Below, in pieces: positions 18,202 through 26,108 of a stretch of DNA of 64,000 nucleotides. Numbering within the stretch: position 1 is the stretch's first letter; each line of letters starts with the position of its first letter. A model generated the notes under the pieces. It was not told the origin of the DNA. It saw only the letters and a list, made by a program, of their open reading frames with translations, and did not search any database. This DNA is from CAYRWR01 sp964537555 (lineage in GTDB: Bacteria; Spirochaetota; Brevinematia; Brevinematales; CAYRWR01). The stretch spans positions 1 to 64,000 of the forward strand of contig CAZIAD010000003.1 of NCBI GenBank assembly GCA_964537555.1, in the 5' to 3' direction. The position numbers were made by a program, and so were the translations under genes.

Positions 18202-18543
18202 TCAGATCGATACAAACTCGGACAATTCCAAAGTATATCCATTATTATCAGTGATATACATCCTTTGCTGGTCATCAGTATTGTATACCAGGCTCTTGAT
18301 ATCCACAGCCTGGGGCAGGATATTAATGATCAGCCTGTCTCCCAGTACGATCAGGCGTTCCCGTTTCTCGGGCCGGCGGTTAAAACGGGCCTGACGGGTG
18401 TTATAGACCCAGACATAACCATAGATCCTGAGGGTCGATGCATCCACATCTGTGATGACTCCCATAAAGTGGCGCCTCACATCATCCACAAAAAACCTTT
18501 TTTCTATGATTAATAGCTTTTCTCCTACTTTTACCACAGGCAT
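18202..18543 (-). CDS. Small conserved-looking protein of unknown function
   Basis: 113 residues from the ATG at 18543. That start was chosen because GAGGAGG lies 5 nt upstream; a longer frame begins at 18564 but places the ribosome-binding site inside the gene. The sequence is rich in Val, Arg and Asp with alternating hydrophobic residues, suggesting a mostly beta fold. There is no signal peptide, membrane helix or recognised motif. The C-terminus lies against the glnS terminator. Function unknown. Confidence 0.6.
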   Translation of the reverse strand: MPVVKVGEKLLIIEKRFFVDDVRRHFMGVITDVDASTLRIYGYVWVYNTRQARFNRRPEKRERLIVLGDRLIINILPQAVDIKSLVYNTDDQQRMYITDNNGYTLELSEFVSI

Positions 18544-18597
18544 CTTTTCCTCCTCTAAATCCATCCATAACTAATTATAACTGGAATCCAGTTTTAT

Positions 18598-18627
18598 ACA
18601 AAAAAAACCGCCTCTTTCGAGGCGGTT
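18598..18627 (-). terminator. Rho-independent terminator of hppA
   Basis: On the minus strand, AACCGCCTC pairs with GAGGCGGTT (plus coordinates 18606-18614 and 18619-18627), followed by a U-tract equivalent to the A-run at 18598-18607. Confidence 0.85.
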
Positions 18628-18648
18628 CTTATATTCAATTCCAGGATA

Positions 18649-20961
18649 TTATTTAAAGAGTCCTACGATAGCATTGAGCTTGTAGAGAGCTACTCCAAAT
18701 ACTACAGATACCATACTCATCAGCTTGATAAGGATGTTCAGTGATGGGCCTGAAGTGTCTTTGAAGGGGTCACCTACAGTGTCACCTACCACAGCCGCTT
18801 TGTGCTGCTCTGAACCTTTACCACCCAGGTTTCCTGCTTCGATATACTTCTTAGCATTATCCCAGGCTCCGCCGGAGTTGGCCATCATGATAGCAAAGGG
18901 GAATCCTGTCACCAGAGCTCCAGCCAGAAGGCCGATCAGAGCTTTGAGTCCCAGGAAAGAACCTACAACCAGAGGCATAGCGATAGCCAGAAGGGCAGGA
19001 GCTACCATCTCTTTCTGGGCACCCAGGGTAGAGATAGCTACACACTTCTGATAATCAGGCTCTGCATCACCGGTCAGAATACCTTTGATCTCTCTGAACT
19101 GACGTCTCACTTCATCTACCATAGCCTGAGCAGCACGGCCTACTGCATTCATGGTCATAGCAGAGAAGAGGAAGGGAGTCATAGCACCGATGAACAGTCC
19201 CACCAGGGCTTCAGGAGTGACTACGATAGCAGACAGATTACCCTGTACTGCTTCCAGACTGAGTCCGGGGGTCATTTCATGGATCTTGTGAGCGATCTCC
19301 TGCTTGAAAGCAGCCAGCAGAGCCAGCGCTGTCAGGGCAGCGGAACCAATAGCGAATCCTTTACCGGTAGCAGCAGTGGTGTTACCCAGGGAGTCCAGAG
19401 CGTCAGTTCTCTTACGAACGTCATCGCCCAGCCCACCGGCTGTTCCAGCCATTTCAGCAATACCGCCGGCATTATCAGCAATAGGTCCATAAGCATCGGT
19501 GGACAGTGTGATTCCCAGAGTAGAGAGCATTCCTACTGCAGCGATACCGATACCATATACACCCATAGAGAAGTTTTCAGCACCCAGTCCCTGTGCAGAC
19601 AATCCGTAAGCCGCAATAGTAGCCGCTACGATAGTAACTACAGATACCCAGGTAGATTTCATTCCCAGAGCCAGTCCCCCGATGATCAGGGTAGCAGCAC
19701 CGGTGTTCGCCTGTTCAGCCAGTTTTTTAGTAGGCTTGTAATGATCTGAAGTATAGTACTCGGTGAAGAAACCGATCACATTACCAGCTATAAGACCCAC
19801 AGCCAGGGCCCAGAAGATACCGAAGTTTTCCCATCCCAGAGCTTTGAAGATCACATAAGCAGCTACACCCAGGATCAGGAAGGTAGCAGAGTATACACCC
19901 CGGCGTAAAGCACCCAGCAATACTTTCTGAGTGGCGTTCTCATCCTTGGTCCGTACTAAGAGAGTACCCACCAGAGAAGCAAACACACCCAGTGAAGCGA
20001 TAGCCATAGGTACGATGATAGCCTTTAAGGGAGCGGCAGGGAAAGCCACAGCACCCAGAGCCATAGTAGCCACAATAGATCCTACATAAGACTCATAGAG
20101 GTCAGCACCCATTCCGGCAACGTCTCCTACATTATCACCTACATTGTCGGCGATGGTAGCAGGGTTACGGGGATCATCTTCAGGAATACCGGCTTCTACT
20201 TTACCTACGATGTCAGCACCGACGTCAGCAGACTTGGTATAGATACCGCCGCCTACACGGGCAAACAGCGCCATGGAAGAAGCTCCCATTTCAAAGGTCA
20301 GCATGATCTGTGTGATAGTGGTAGGATCGATCTTAGCGATATATTTCAGTCCCAGGAACCAGGCAGACAGGTCTAAGAGACCCAGTCCTACTACGACCAT
20401 ACCCATAACGGATCCAGCCATGAAAGCCACACGCAGGGCAGGATTCAGGCCTTTTTTAGCAGCCCAGGCAGTACGTGAGTTAGCCTGAGTAGCTATGCGC
20501 ATTCCGATAAATCCGGCCAGACCAGAGAAGAATCCTCCGGTAATGAAGGCCCAGGGTACGAAAGTAGACAAGATCTCACCTTTGGATCCCCAGGCAATAG
20601 CACCCAGGATACCAAACATGACGACGAAAAAGATACCTACTACTTTGTACTGTTGCTTAAGATAAGCCATAGCACCCTTACGGATAGCAGCGGAAATCTT
20701 TTTTACCGCATCTGATCCTTCTTCCTGTTTGCGCACATGCCGTGCCACAAAGAAGACATAGATCAGCGCTACAACAGCAGCAATAGGTGTGAGCCAGATC
20801 AGGATGTTCATCCAGGTTCCGGAATCACCTTCTCCCATGCCCTGAGGTACTGCAGGAGCTGCATTGGTACCGGCATAAGAGAATACAAGGACACCCAGTA
20901 CCAGAGTAATAATAGCCAGTGCAATCTTAGATACAGGGATCTTTTTACCAAAGATCTTCAT
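18649..20961 (-). CDS. hppA: Membrane-bound ion-pumping pyrophosphatase, K+-dependent type
   Basis: Couples hydrolysis of cytoplasmic pyrophosphate to export of H+ or Na+. 770 residues with about 16 predicted membrane helices. The catalytic signature GIPEDDPRNPATIADNVGDN is at about residues 260-280, preceded by the DVGADIVGKVE segment. The cation-type position reads GNTTAATGKG (about residue 524): Ala at this site is typical of K+-dependent enzymes, while K+-independent ones have Lys. K+-dependent enzymes pump either Na+ or H+, and I cannot tell which from motifs alone. The N-terminus is extended by a Pro/Gly-rich periplasmic loop (residues 35-48). GGAGG precedes the ATG. Monocistronic, with a strong terminator. 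Confidence 0.95.
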   Translation of the reverse strand: MKIFGKKIPVSKIALAIITLVLGVLVFSYAGTNAAPAVPQGMGEGDSGTWMNILIWLTPIAAVVALIYVFFVARHVRKQEEGSDAVKKISAAIRKGAMAYLKQQYKVVGIFFVVMFGILGAIAWGSKGEILSTFVPWAFITGGFFSGLAGFIGMRIATQANSRTAWAAKKGLNPALRVAFMAGSVMGMVVVGLGLLDLSAWFLGLKYIAKIDPTTITQIMLTFEMGASSMALFARVGGGIYTKSADVGADIVGKVEAGIPEDDPRNPATIADNVGDNVGDVAGMGADLYESYVGSIVATMALGAVAFPAAPLKAIIVPMAIASLGVFASLVGTLLVRTKDENATQKVLLGALRRGVYSATFLILGVAAYVIFKALGWENFGIFWALAVGLIAGNVIGFFTEYYTSDHYKPTKKLAEQANTGAATLIIGGLALGMKSTWVSVVTIVAATIAAYGLSAQGLGAENFSMGVYGIGIAAVGMLSTLGITLSTDAYGPIADNAGGIAEMAGTAGGLGDDVRKRTDALDSLGNTTAATGKGFAIGSAALTALALLAAFKQEIAHKIHEMTPGLSLEAVQGNLSAIVVTPEALVGLFIGAMTPFLFSAMTMNAVGRAAQAMVDEVRRQFREIKGILTGDAEPDYQKCVAISTLGAQKEMVAPALLAIAMPLVVGSFLGLKALIGLLAGALVTGFPFAIMMANSGGAWDNAKKYIEAGNLGGKGSEQHKAAVVGDTVGDPFKDTSGPSLNILIKLMSMVSVVFGVALYKLNAIVGLFK

Positions 20962-21011
20962 AAATATCCTCCAAAAACTTATTAGTTCAGGGAAGCAGAA
21001 CCATTCTTCCC

Positions 21012-21017
21012 ATTATA
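21012..21017 (-). promoter_or_regulatory. Possible -10 box of hppA
   Basis: Reads TATAAT on the minus strand, about 50 nt upstream of the hppA start codon. No convincing -35 box at standard spacing, so the call is tentative. Confidence 0.35.
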
Positions 21018-21154
21018 AATTAATTAGGGATATTATCCCCTGTTATGCTAAAATTTTCAAGTTAGTGGGCAGTAATAGGCTACATTCTGCGGGATATTCC
21101 CGAATTCCCTGCCGAAGATTTAATTTTGGGGAGGGGTAACACCGATAATCTATT

Positions 21155-22201
21155 ATGACTAATTTAATCCCGGGCCAGATCAGCTCCACTTCCTCTGTCC
21201 TCAGTCCTGTCCTCAGCAATACTACAGCCTTAAATCCCCTGGCCATGCACCTGAGCAATCGTCAGACTCTGGTCTCTAATCTGGAAATACCCAGTATTCT
21301 GGAAGTGATCAGGAACAGTACTATTCTGCTCAACCTGCTATTCACCGTACTTTCCATTACTTTTTTCTGGCTGGCTCGCTATATAGTCCTGCACCTGGTC
21401 AGTAAATACAAAGAAGATCCCAATATACTGTACCGATGGCGCAAGGCTTCCTCGACGGTCACTCTGATATTAAACATCATCATCATATCCCAGATATGGA
21501 TCAAGGAATTTAACAACCTGCTCACCTACCTGGGACTATTATCTGCAGGTATTGCCATTGCCCTTAAGGACTTTATAGTAAATGCCCTGGGCTGGCTCTA
21601 TATCGTTTCCTCAAAGCCCTTTATAGTAGGAGACCGGATACAGATCGGAGAATTGTCGGGCGATGTCATAGATATAAAAGCGTTTTTCTTTACTATAATG
21701 GAGATCGGGAACTGGGTCCATGCTGACCAGAGCACCGGACGTATCGTGCATGTACCGAACGGACAGCTCTTTACCGCAAATCTCTCCAATTACACTAAAG
21801 CATTTAAATATATATGGAACGAGATACCTGTGACCATCACTTTTGATAGTGACTGGAAAAAAGCCAAGGAGATCCTGACTGATATCCTGGAGGATAAAGT
21901 AGGCCACATGTCACGCACCGCCGAAAAAAAGGTGCGTGATGCAGCCAAAAAATTTATGATCTATTATTCCACCCTGGCCCCGGCTATCTATACGGAGACA
22001 GAAGCCAATGGGATCATCCTCACCCTGCGCTATCTGTGTGAAGTGAAGCAGCGCCGCAACACCAAGCACTTGCTATGGGAAGCCATTCTGGAAGAATTTG
22101 GAAAATACAAAAATATCAATTTCGCCTATAATACCCTGACTGTCCATAAAGGCGAAGATTCTCCGGCACCCAAAACCGTAAAAACTCCCAGAAAAGCCTG
22201 A
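21155..22201 (+). CDS. MscS-family mechanosensitive channel
   Basis: 348 residues. Three hydrophobic helices (about 50-75, 95-115 and 120-150) are followed by the MscS pore-lining helix and beta domain: LGLLSAGIAIALKDFIVNALGWLYI, then KPFIVGDRIQIG and VHVPNGQLF. The family opens under membrane tension to release solutes after osmotic downshock. The N-terminus is poorly defined: the ATG at 21155 is about 20 nt downstream of a GGGGAGGGG sequence, more than usual, so the true start may differ slightly. The gene is divergent from hppA and has no clear terminator. Confidence 0.88.
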   Translation: MTNLIPGQISSTSSVLSPVLSNTTALNPLAMHLSNRQTLVSNLEIPSILEVIRNSTILLNLLFTVLSITFFWLARYIVLHLVSKYKEDPNILYRWRKASSTVTLILNIIIISQIWIKEFNNLLTYLGLLSAGIAIALKDFIVNALGWLYIVSSKPFIVGDRIQIGELSGDVIDIKAFFFTIMEIGNWVHADQSTGRIVHVPNGQLFTANLSNYTKAFKYIWNEIPVTITFDSDWKKAKEILTDILEDKVGHMSRTAEKKVRDAAKKFMIYYSTLAPAIYTETEANGIILTLRYLCEVKQRRNTKHLLWEAILEEFGKYKNINFAYNTLTVHKGEDSPAPKTVKTPRKA

Positions 22202-22246
22202 TTTTCGAGCCAATTTCTGTGTCATAATTACACTTTGTTAAATATA

Positions 22247-22263
22247 TGTGCCATTTAGGCACA
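22247..22263. repeat. Perfect inverted repeat upstream of hsp20
   Basis: TGTGCC-N5-GGCACA, a 6 bp perfect palindrome with a 5 bp centre. It shares the GTGCC/GGCAC core with the palindrome at 22405-22418, 158 bp downstream. The spacing suits an activator or enhancer site for the hsp20 promoter. Confidence 0.5.
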
Positions 22264-22404
22264 CTTCATGGATTATAGATTAGATCAATTTGACCACATG
22301 TGTCTCTCTGATACACCTCTTTTCCGGTATTCTTCACTTATCTTAGCTGATTTATTAATGCTAATTCCTTATCTGGTATACATTTAAAATTTTTATTTTT
22401 TCCT

Positions 22405-22428
22405 GTGCCACCTGGCACGCTATTTGAT
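22405..22428 (+). promoter_or_regulatory. Candidate sigma-54 promoter of hsp20 within a GTGCC/GGCAC palindrome
   Basis: The sequence CTGGCACG-CTAT-TTGAT (22412-22428) matches the sigma-54 consensus TGGCACG-N4-TTGCW at all positions except the C of the -12 GC, which is A. The GG and G positions have the correct 12 bp register. The -24 half is also one arm of the palindrome GTGCCA-CC-TGGCAC (22405-22418). The start codon is 43 nt further on. The A at the -12 C is a significant flaw, so this may instead be an operator site. Confidence 0.4.
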
Positions 22429-22470
22429 ATATAGTATTCATAATTTATAAAAAAAATCAGGAGGTTTATT

Positions 22471-22857
22471 ATGTGGTTAAATCCTATGATCGAGTGGAAT
22501 CGGATGAACAAGTGGGCTGAGAATTTCTGGAGTACAGAAGATCCTGTACCTGTAAACAGCTACGAGAGTGAGGATGCCTATCTGGTACAGATACCGGTAG
22601 CAGGGGTCTCCGGCGATGCCCTGGAAGTGGACCTGAAGGACGGTATACTGAAGATAAAAGTAGACCAGGCTGAAAAAGACCGGGAATCCTACAAGGTATT
22701 ACACCGGGAGAGCGAAAAGCATCAGTTTGTACAGAAACTGCGTATCCCTAAAAATGCCGATGGAAACGGCATAGAAGCTCATGTGGAAGATGGAGTGCTG
22801 CTTATCAGTATCCCTAAAAAGCCCGAAGCAGAGACTAAAAAAATCCAGGTATTATAA
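22471..22857 (+). CDS. Small heat-shock protein (Hsp20/alpha-crystallin family)
   Basis: ATP-independent chaperone that holds unfolding proteins. 128 residues: short N-terminal arm, alpha-crystallin domain (about residues 25-115) with the A-x-x-x-G-V-L motif as AHVEDGVLLISIPK, and a short tail. The C-terminal IxI-like motif is KKIQVL. AGGAGG lies before the ATG. It is paired with a second Hsp20 gene 11 nt downstream and lies behind a palindromic or sigma-54-like promoter region. Confidence 0.92.
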   Translation: MWLNPMIEWNRMNKWAENFWSTEDPVPVNSYESEDAYLVQIPVAGVSGDALEVDLKDGILKIKVDQAEKDRESYKVLHRESEKHQFVQKLRIPKNADGNGIEAHVEDGVLLISIPKKPEAETKKIQVL

Positions 22858-22868
22858 AGGAGAATAAA

Positions 22869-23207
22869 ATGAATAAAAATTACACCAAGACCCCTAATGC
22901 AGATATTTTTGAGAATGAAGAGCACTTCCTGGTAGTACTGGAAATGCCCGGTATCGATAAGGAAACAATCGATATCGAAGTAAAAGAAGACAAGCTCAGT
23001 GTCAAAGCGGAGCCCAAGACCCTCGATGAAAAATGGAAGTCGCTGAGACAGGAATTTTCAGTGGGCAGTTTTGCCCGGGAATTCAGTATCGGCCAGCGTA
23101 TCGACCGGGAAAACATCTCGGCTCATTACGAAAACGGTATCCTGGAATTACAACTGGCCAAATCTCCGGAAGCCAAGCCAAAAAAGATCACTGTGAATGT
23201 CGCATAA
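22869..23207 (+). CDS. Second small heat-shock protein (Hsp20 family)
   Basis: 112 residues, alpha-crystallin domain nearly throughout. It has EMPGIDKETIDIEVKEDKLSV near the start and the AHYENGILELQLAK consensus late, with C-terminal ITVNV as the IxV motif. AAGGAG overlaps the end of the first hsp20 gene. Tandem Hsp20 genes of unequal type often form mixed oligomers, which is a possible but unproven role here. A strong terminator follows. Confidence 0.9.
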   Translation: MNKNYTKTPNADIFENEEHFLVVLEMPGIDKETIDIEVKEDKLSVKAEPKTLDEKWKSLRQEFSVGSFAREFSIGQRIDRENISAHYENGILELQLAKSPEAKPKKITVNVA

Positions 23208-23210
23208 AAA

Positions 23211-23235
23211 AAACCGCCTTCGGGCGGTTTTTTTA
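23211..23235 (+). terminator. Rho-independent terminator of the hsp20 pair
   Basis: AAACCGCC-TTCG-GGCGGTTT with a T tract; UUCG tetraloop. Confidence 0.9.
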
Positions 23236-23263
23236 TTTACTTTTTTTCCGAAAAATATATACT
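23236..23263 (+). promoter_or_regulatory. Possible promoter of the Cys-rich small protein gene
   Basis: TTTACT at 23236-23241 and TATACT at 23258-23263 with a 16 nt spacer, directly after the hsp20 terminator and 27 nt before the ATG. Confidence 0.45.
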
Positions 23264-23289
23264 ATACCTATCAACTACAGGAAAAATAA

Positions 23290-23622
23290 ATGCCCGTTTT
23301 CAAACAATGCCCTTTTTGTTCTCAAGAATGGAATAGTGTCGACGAATTTATCAATGACAGAAAGCTGAAGCTGATAGGCTATCAGGTGGATTTTTCAAAA
23401 CTTTCTGCCGGGTATTTTTTGTTTAATCACCACTGTGGTGACACTCTGGCACTGGAAGTAGCCCACTTCACCCATTTATACCATGGCCCGGTATACAAAG
23501 AACGAAAAACCGGCCAGGAAGAATGCCCCGGCTATTGCCTGCATAACGACAATCTCAGCCCCTGCCCGGCTCATTGCGAATGCGCCTTTGTCAGAGAAAT
23601 CATGCAGATCCTGCAAAAATAA
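23290..23622 (+). CDS. Small Cys/His-rich putative metal-binding protein
   Basis: 110 residues with a CPFC pair at residues 7-10, a central HHCGD, and a C-terminal cluster of four more Cys and two His (ECPGYCLH and PCPAHCECAF). The spacing suggests a zinc or iron-sulfur site formed by N- and C-terminal parts. No signal peptide. AGGA lies ahead of the ATG. The stop is immediately adjacent to the stop of the convergent gene. The family is not recognised, and a metal-dependent sensor or electron carrier would fit equally. Confidence 0.65.
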   Translation: MPVFKQCPFCSQEWNSVDEFINDRKLKLIGYQVDFSKLSAGYFLFNHHCGDTLALEVAHFTHLYHGPVYKERKTGQEECPGYCLHNDNLSPCPAHCECAFVREIMQILQK

Positions 23623-24096
23623 TCAGTCTCCGGTTATCTTGAGTTTAAAGTCCCGGTTTTTGGAGTCGTAGTTGATCTGATTGGAACTGCTGTATACCGT
23701 CATGTCCGTGATATGCCGGTCTATGTCAAACCTTTTAGACCACAGCAGTACAGTTGAAATGATCTTTTTATTCTCATCAGGCAGAGGCTTAAGCAGCAGA
23801 TGCTCGCATTCCTTACGTATCTTGACGATCCTGTCTTTGAGGACGGGGCGGTTTGTGGATTTAGCCACTTCTACCATATACTTGACTACTTTCTGTCCCA
23901 GTTTCTGAGTAAGCTCACTGCCTCCCTTGCGGGGAGCAGCCGCAGGCACATGCCGTCTCACCGGAGCATCCCCAAAAGCACCATGAATGTGCTTACGGTT
24001 AGCCACTACAAATATAGAGGCCAGAGACCCCACTACTAAAAACAGCAGCAGCCAGAAGATTGCGCTGGTCATGAATTGTTCGATCATTAATGGCAT
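23623..24096 (-). CDS. Single-span membrane protein of unknown function
   Basis: 157 residues. One transmembrane helix at about residues 11-31 (FWLLLFLVVGSLASIFVV) is followed by a basic, Ala/Pro-rich linker and a mixed alpha/beta cytoplasmic domain with many Lys and Arg. GAGGAG precedes the ATG. It lies downstream of the PpiC-like gene on the same strand (49 nt gap), so the two are probably co-transcribed. No family recognised. Confidence 0.6.
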   Translation of the reverse strand: MPLMIEQFMTSAIFWLLLFLVVGSLASIFVVANRKHIHGAFGDAPVRRHVPAAAPRKGGSELTQKLGQKVVKYMVEVAKSTNRPVLKDRIVKIRKECEHLLLKPLPDENKKIISTVLLWSKRFDIDRHITDMTVYSSSNQINYDSKNRDFKLKITGD

Positions 24097-24145
24097 AGAT
24101 TCTCCTCATTATTATTATCGGAGCTTTAGCCAGTCTGTAAAGAGC

Positions 24146-25060
24146 TCAGCCCTGTTTCTTAGGGGATTTTTTCCCGGACCCTGATATAGAAGAAATGTCC
24201 ATGTATTCAATATCAGCCTCATCCAGGGCCTGATTGACCACCTGGGACAGGATCTCCTTTCTACCCTGGGAGATGAGATAGGAACGTAATCTGCCCTTTA
24301 TCTCTTTAAAATCAAACTTCTTGCCTATGATGCGGTTTTTCAGCTGATAAACGATAAGCTGGGATTCACCGGCCAGCATAGTCCCTATCTTACCGGGCTC
24401 CAGATCAGACAGTACATTATAGATCTCTTCGGGCAGACGGGAGGCCGGGACATCGGTATACTGCTCGAACTGCATGGACCGGGCAGCAAAATCTTTTTTA
24501 AGGTCAGAGATATTGCGCTCACTGTTGAGTATAAAGGCGGCTTCATTTACCCCTTCAGTATTACTGACATAGACTTCATAAAAGCTGTACAGATCCGGCT
24601 CTTTCATCTGGGTTTCATGTTCTTCAAAATATTTCTGGAGATCATCGTCACTAAAATGAATTCTATTGCCAATAATCTGCTCAATATATTGCTCCAGCTG
24701 AATATCTTCCTGTACTTCGTTAAATATTTTTTCGGGAGTGCTGCCCAGAGCCAGGAGATTAGCCTCCCATTCACTTTCGTCTTCAAACTGGGCCCGCATA
24801 GCCAGAATCCGTGACCTCACCTCTTCATCTGAGACCTCTATACCGCTTTGCCTGGCTTTTTGAACCATGAGCCTGCGTTCTATGATCTGATTAAGCACCT
24901 CGGTCTTCAGATACTTGATATTGGCATCGGTCATCTCAAATTCATTGTCTTCATCTTCTTCCAGCTGCACTATATAGCGTCTTACTGCTGCTTCCAGTAC
25001 AGCGCTATCGATCTCTTCTTTATTTACCCTGACTACTACTGACATGGCTGGCCTACCCAT
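24146..25060 (-). CDS. SurA/PpiC-like peptidyl-prolyl isomerase-family protein without signal peptide
   Basis: About 304 residues. An N-terminal helical region resembles the SurA chaperone domain (EVLNQIIERRLMVQKARQSG and EVRSRI). A parvulin-like region follows (VYVSNTEGVNEAAFIL..., GKIGTMLAGESQLIVYQLKNRI). Unlike SurA there is no signal peptide from either plausible start. The ATG at 25060 is used here; the ATG at 25045 is an alternative, and upstream in-frame codons look like untranslated sequence. It may therefore be cytoplasmic, like a trigger-factor analogue. The catalytic residues of parvulins are not evident, so chaperone rather than isomerase activity is the safer guess. Confidence 0.7.
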   Translation of the reverse strand: MGRPAMSVVVRVNKEEIDSAVLEAAVRRYIVQLEEDEDNEFEMTDANIKYLKTEVLNQIIERRLMVQKARQSGIEVSDEEVRSRILAMRAQFEDESEWEANLLALGSTPEKIFNEVQEDIQLEQYIEQIIGNRIHFSDDDLQKYFEEHETQMKEPDLYSFYEVYVSNTEGVNEAAFILNSERNISDLKKDFAARSMQFEQYTDVPASRLPEEIYNVLSDLEPGKIGTMLAGESQLIVYQLKNRIIGKKFDFKEIKGRLRSYLISQGRKEILSQVVNQALDEADIEYMDISSISGSGKKSPKKQG

Positions 25061-25219
25061 TTTCGCATTTCTTTCATTTCCAGTATTATAGCTCATAAAG
25101 GCTAAAAACAAAAGTGTTTTAGAGCCCCTTTCAGGGAAAGTCCCATAATGTACTAAATCACAGAGCATAAGTCCAGAGTCAAAAACCGGATTTAAACTAT
25201 TAGCTCCTCTCAGATTAAC

Positions 25220-25247
25220 TTGACACCCGCCTCTTTTACTCTATAAT
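25220..25247 (+). promoter_or_regulatory. Consensus sigma-70-type promoter of the HAMP-PAS/UPF0182/CHAT operon
   Basis: TTGACA at 25220-25225 and TATAAT at 25242-25247, both perfect, with a 16 nt spacer. Start codon 27 nt downstream. Confidence 0.8.
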
Positions 25248-25274
25248 TATAGCAAACCCCGCAGGGAGGACAGA

Positions 25275-26108
25275 TTGATCTCTTTACAATCCCGGATCCG
25301 CTTTTTTCTGATCTTTTCACTGATCACCTATATCATAACAGCTATCTCCCTGTTCATCATAAACCACTCCATAGGAAACCAGGCGGTACCGCAAGGCTCG
25401 CTTAATGCAGGCATTAATCTGGACCGTATCTTTATCGTGGCCATCATCATGATCATCCTGGGATTCCTGGTCGCGGCCTATAATCTCCTCTTCACCTACA
25501 TCAGAGGAGTCAATCGCTACCGGGAGCTGGCCCGCAGACTGCACTCCCTGAGCGATATAGGCACCTTTAATCTGCGAAGTATAGAATTTCCGGCAGAAGA
25601 TGAATTCGGCAATATAGGAAAGCAACTCAATGCCATTCTGGGGCGCCTGGCTGAATTTGATGAGATCAAGACCCAGCGCATTAAACTGGAACGCCAGAAA
25701 TTCACCATACTGGCTGGGATTCTGGACATCCCTGTCCTGTTTATCTCTCTCCAGGGGCCCCATAAGCTGATCAAATCCTATAACAACAGATTCAGAGAAC
25801 TATTTACCCGTAAACATAAAGAAGAGGCCTTTTATGAAATAGAAGGCTCCTCTCTTTCTGCCCTGGCTGAACAATGCGCCCCCCCTGCTTATAAAAATTA
25901 TGCCCCTCTGATAGATGAAAACCTGCTGGATGCCATTGATACGTCCGTAAATATCCTGTCCCCGGCTACCCTGAAAAGAGATTTTACCGCCATGAACGGG
26001 AAGGAAAAATATCACTGCGAAAAACTGGAAGTCATACCTATCTGGGATGACTATAACCAGGTAGGAGATATCCTGATCCTGTTTAAAGACATAAGGAAAA
26101 ACCGATGA
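25275..26108 (+). CDS. Membrane HAMP-PAS-like sensor without output domain
   Basis: 277 residues from a TTG start (GGGAGGA 4 nt upstream). Two transmembrane helices (about residues 8-28 and 50-75) flank a short loop. A HAMP-like segment follows (RELARRLHSLSDIG... EDEFGNIGKQLNAILGRLAEF). A coiled-coil linker and a PAS-like domain (about residues 150-275) close the protein with ILFKDIRK. No kinase, cyclase or receiver domain follows, so the output must come from a partner, perhaps the UPF0182 protein whose gene overlaps by 4 nt. Role inferred from architecture only. Confidence 0.75.
   Translation: MISLQSRIRFFLIFSLITYIITAISLFIINHSIGNQAVPQGSLNAGINLDRIFIVAIIMIILGFLVAAYNLLFTYIRGVNRYRELARRLHSLSDIGTFNLRSIEFPAEDEFGNIGKQLNAILGRLAEFDEIKTQRIKLERQKFTILAGILDIPVLFISLQGPHKLIKSYNNRFRELFTRKHKEEAFYEIEGSSLSALAEQCAPPAYKNYAPLIDENLLDAIDTSVNILSPATLKRDFTAMNGKEKYHCEKLEVIPIWDDYNQVGDILILFKDIRKNR

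Noticed and set aside
22261..22320. A third GTGT/ACAC-like repeat between the two hsp20 palindromes
   Set aside because: Only four base pairs match across a nine-base gap, which is expected by chance in AT-rich DNA.
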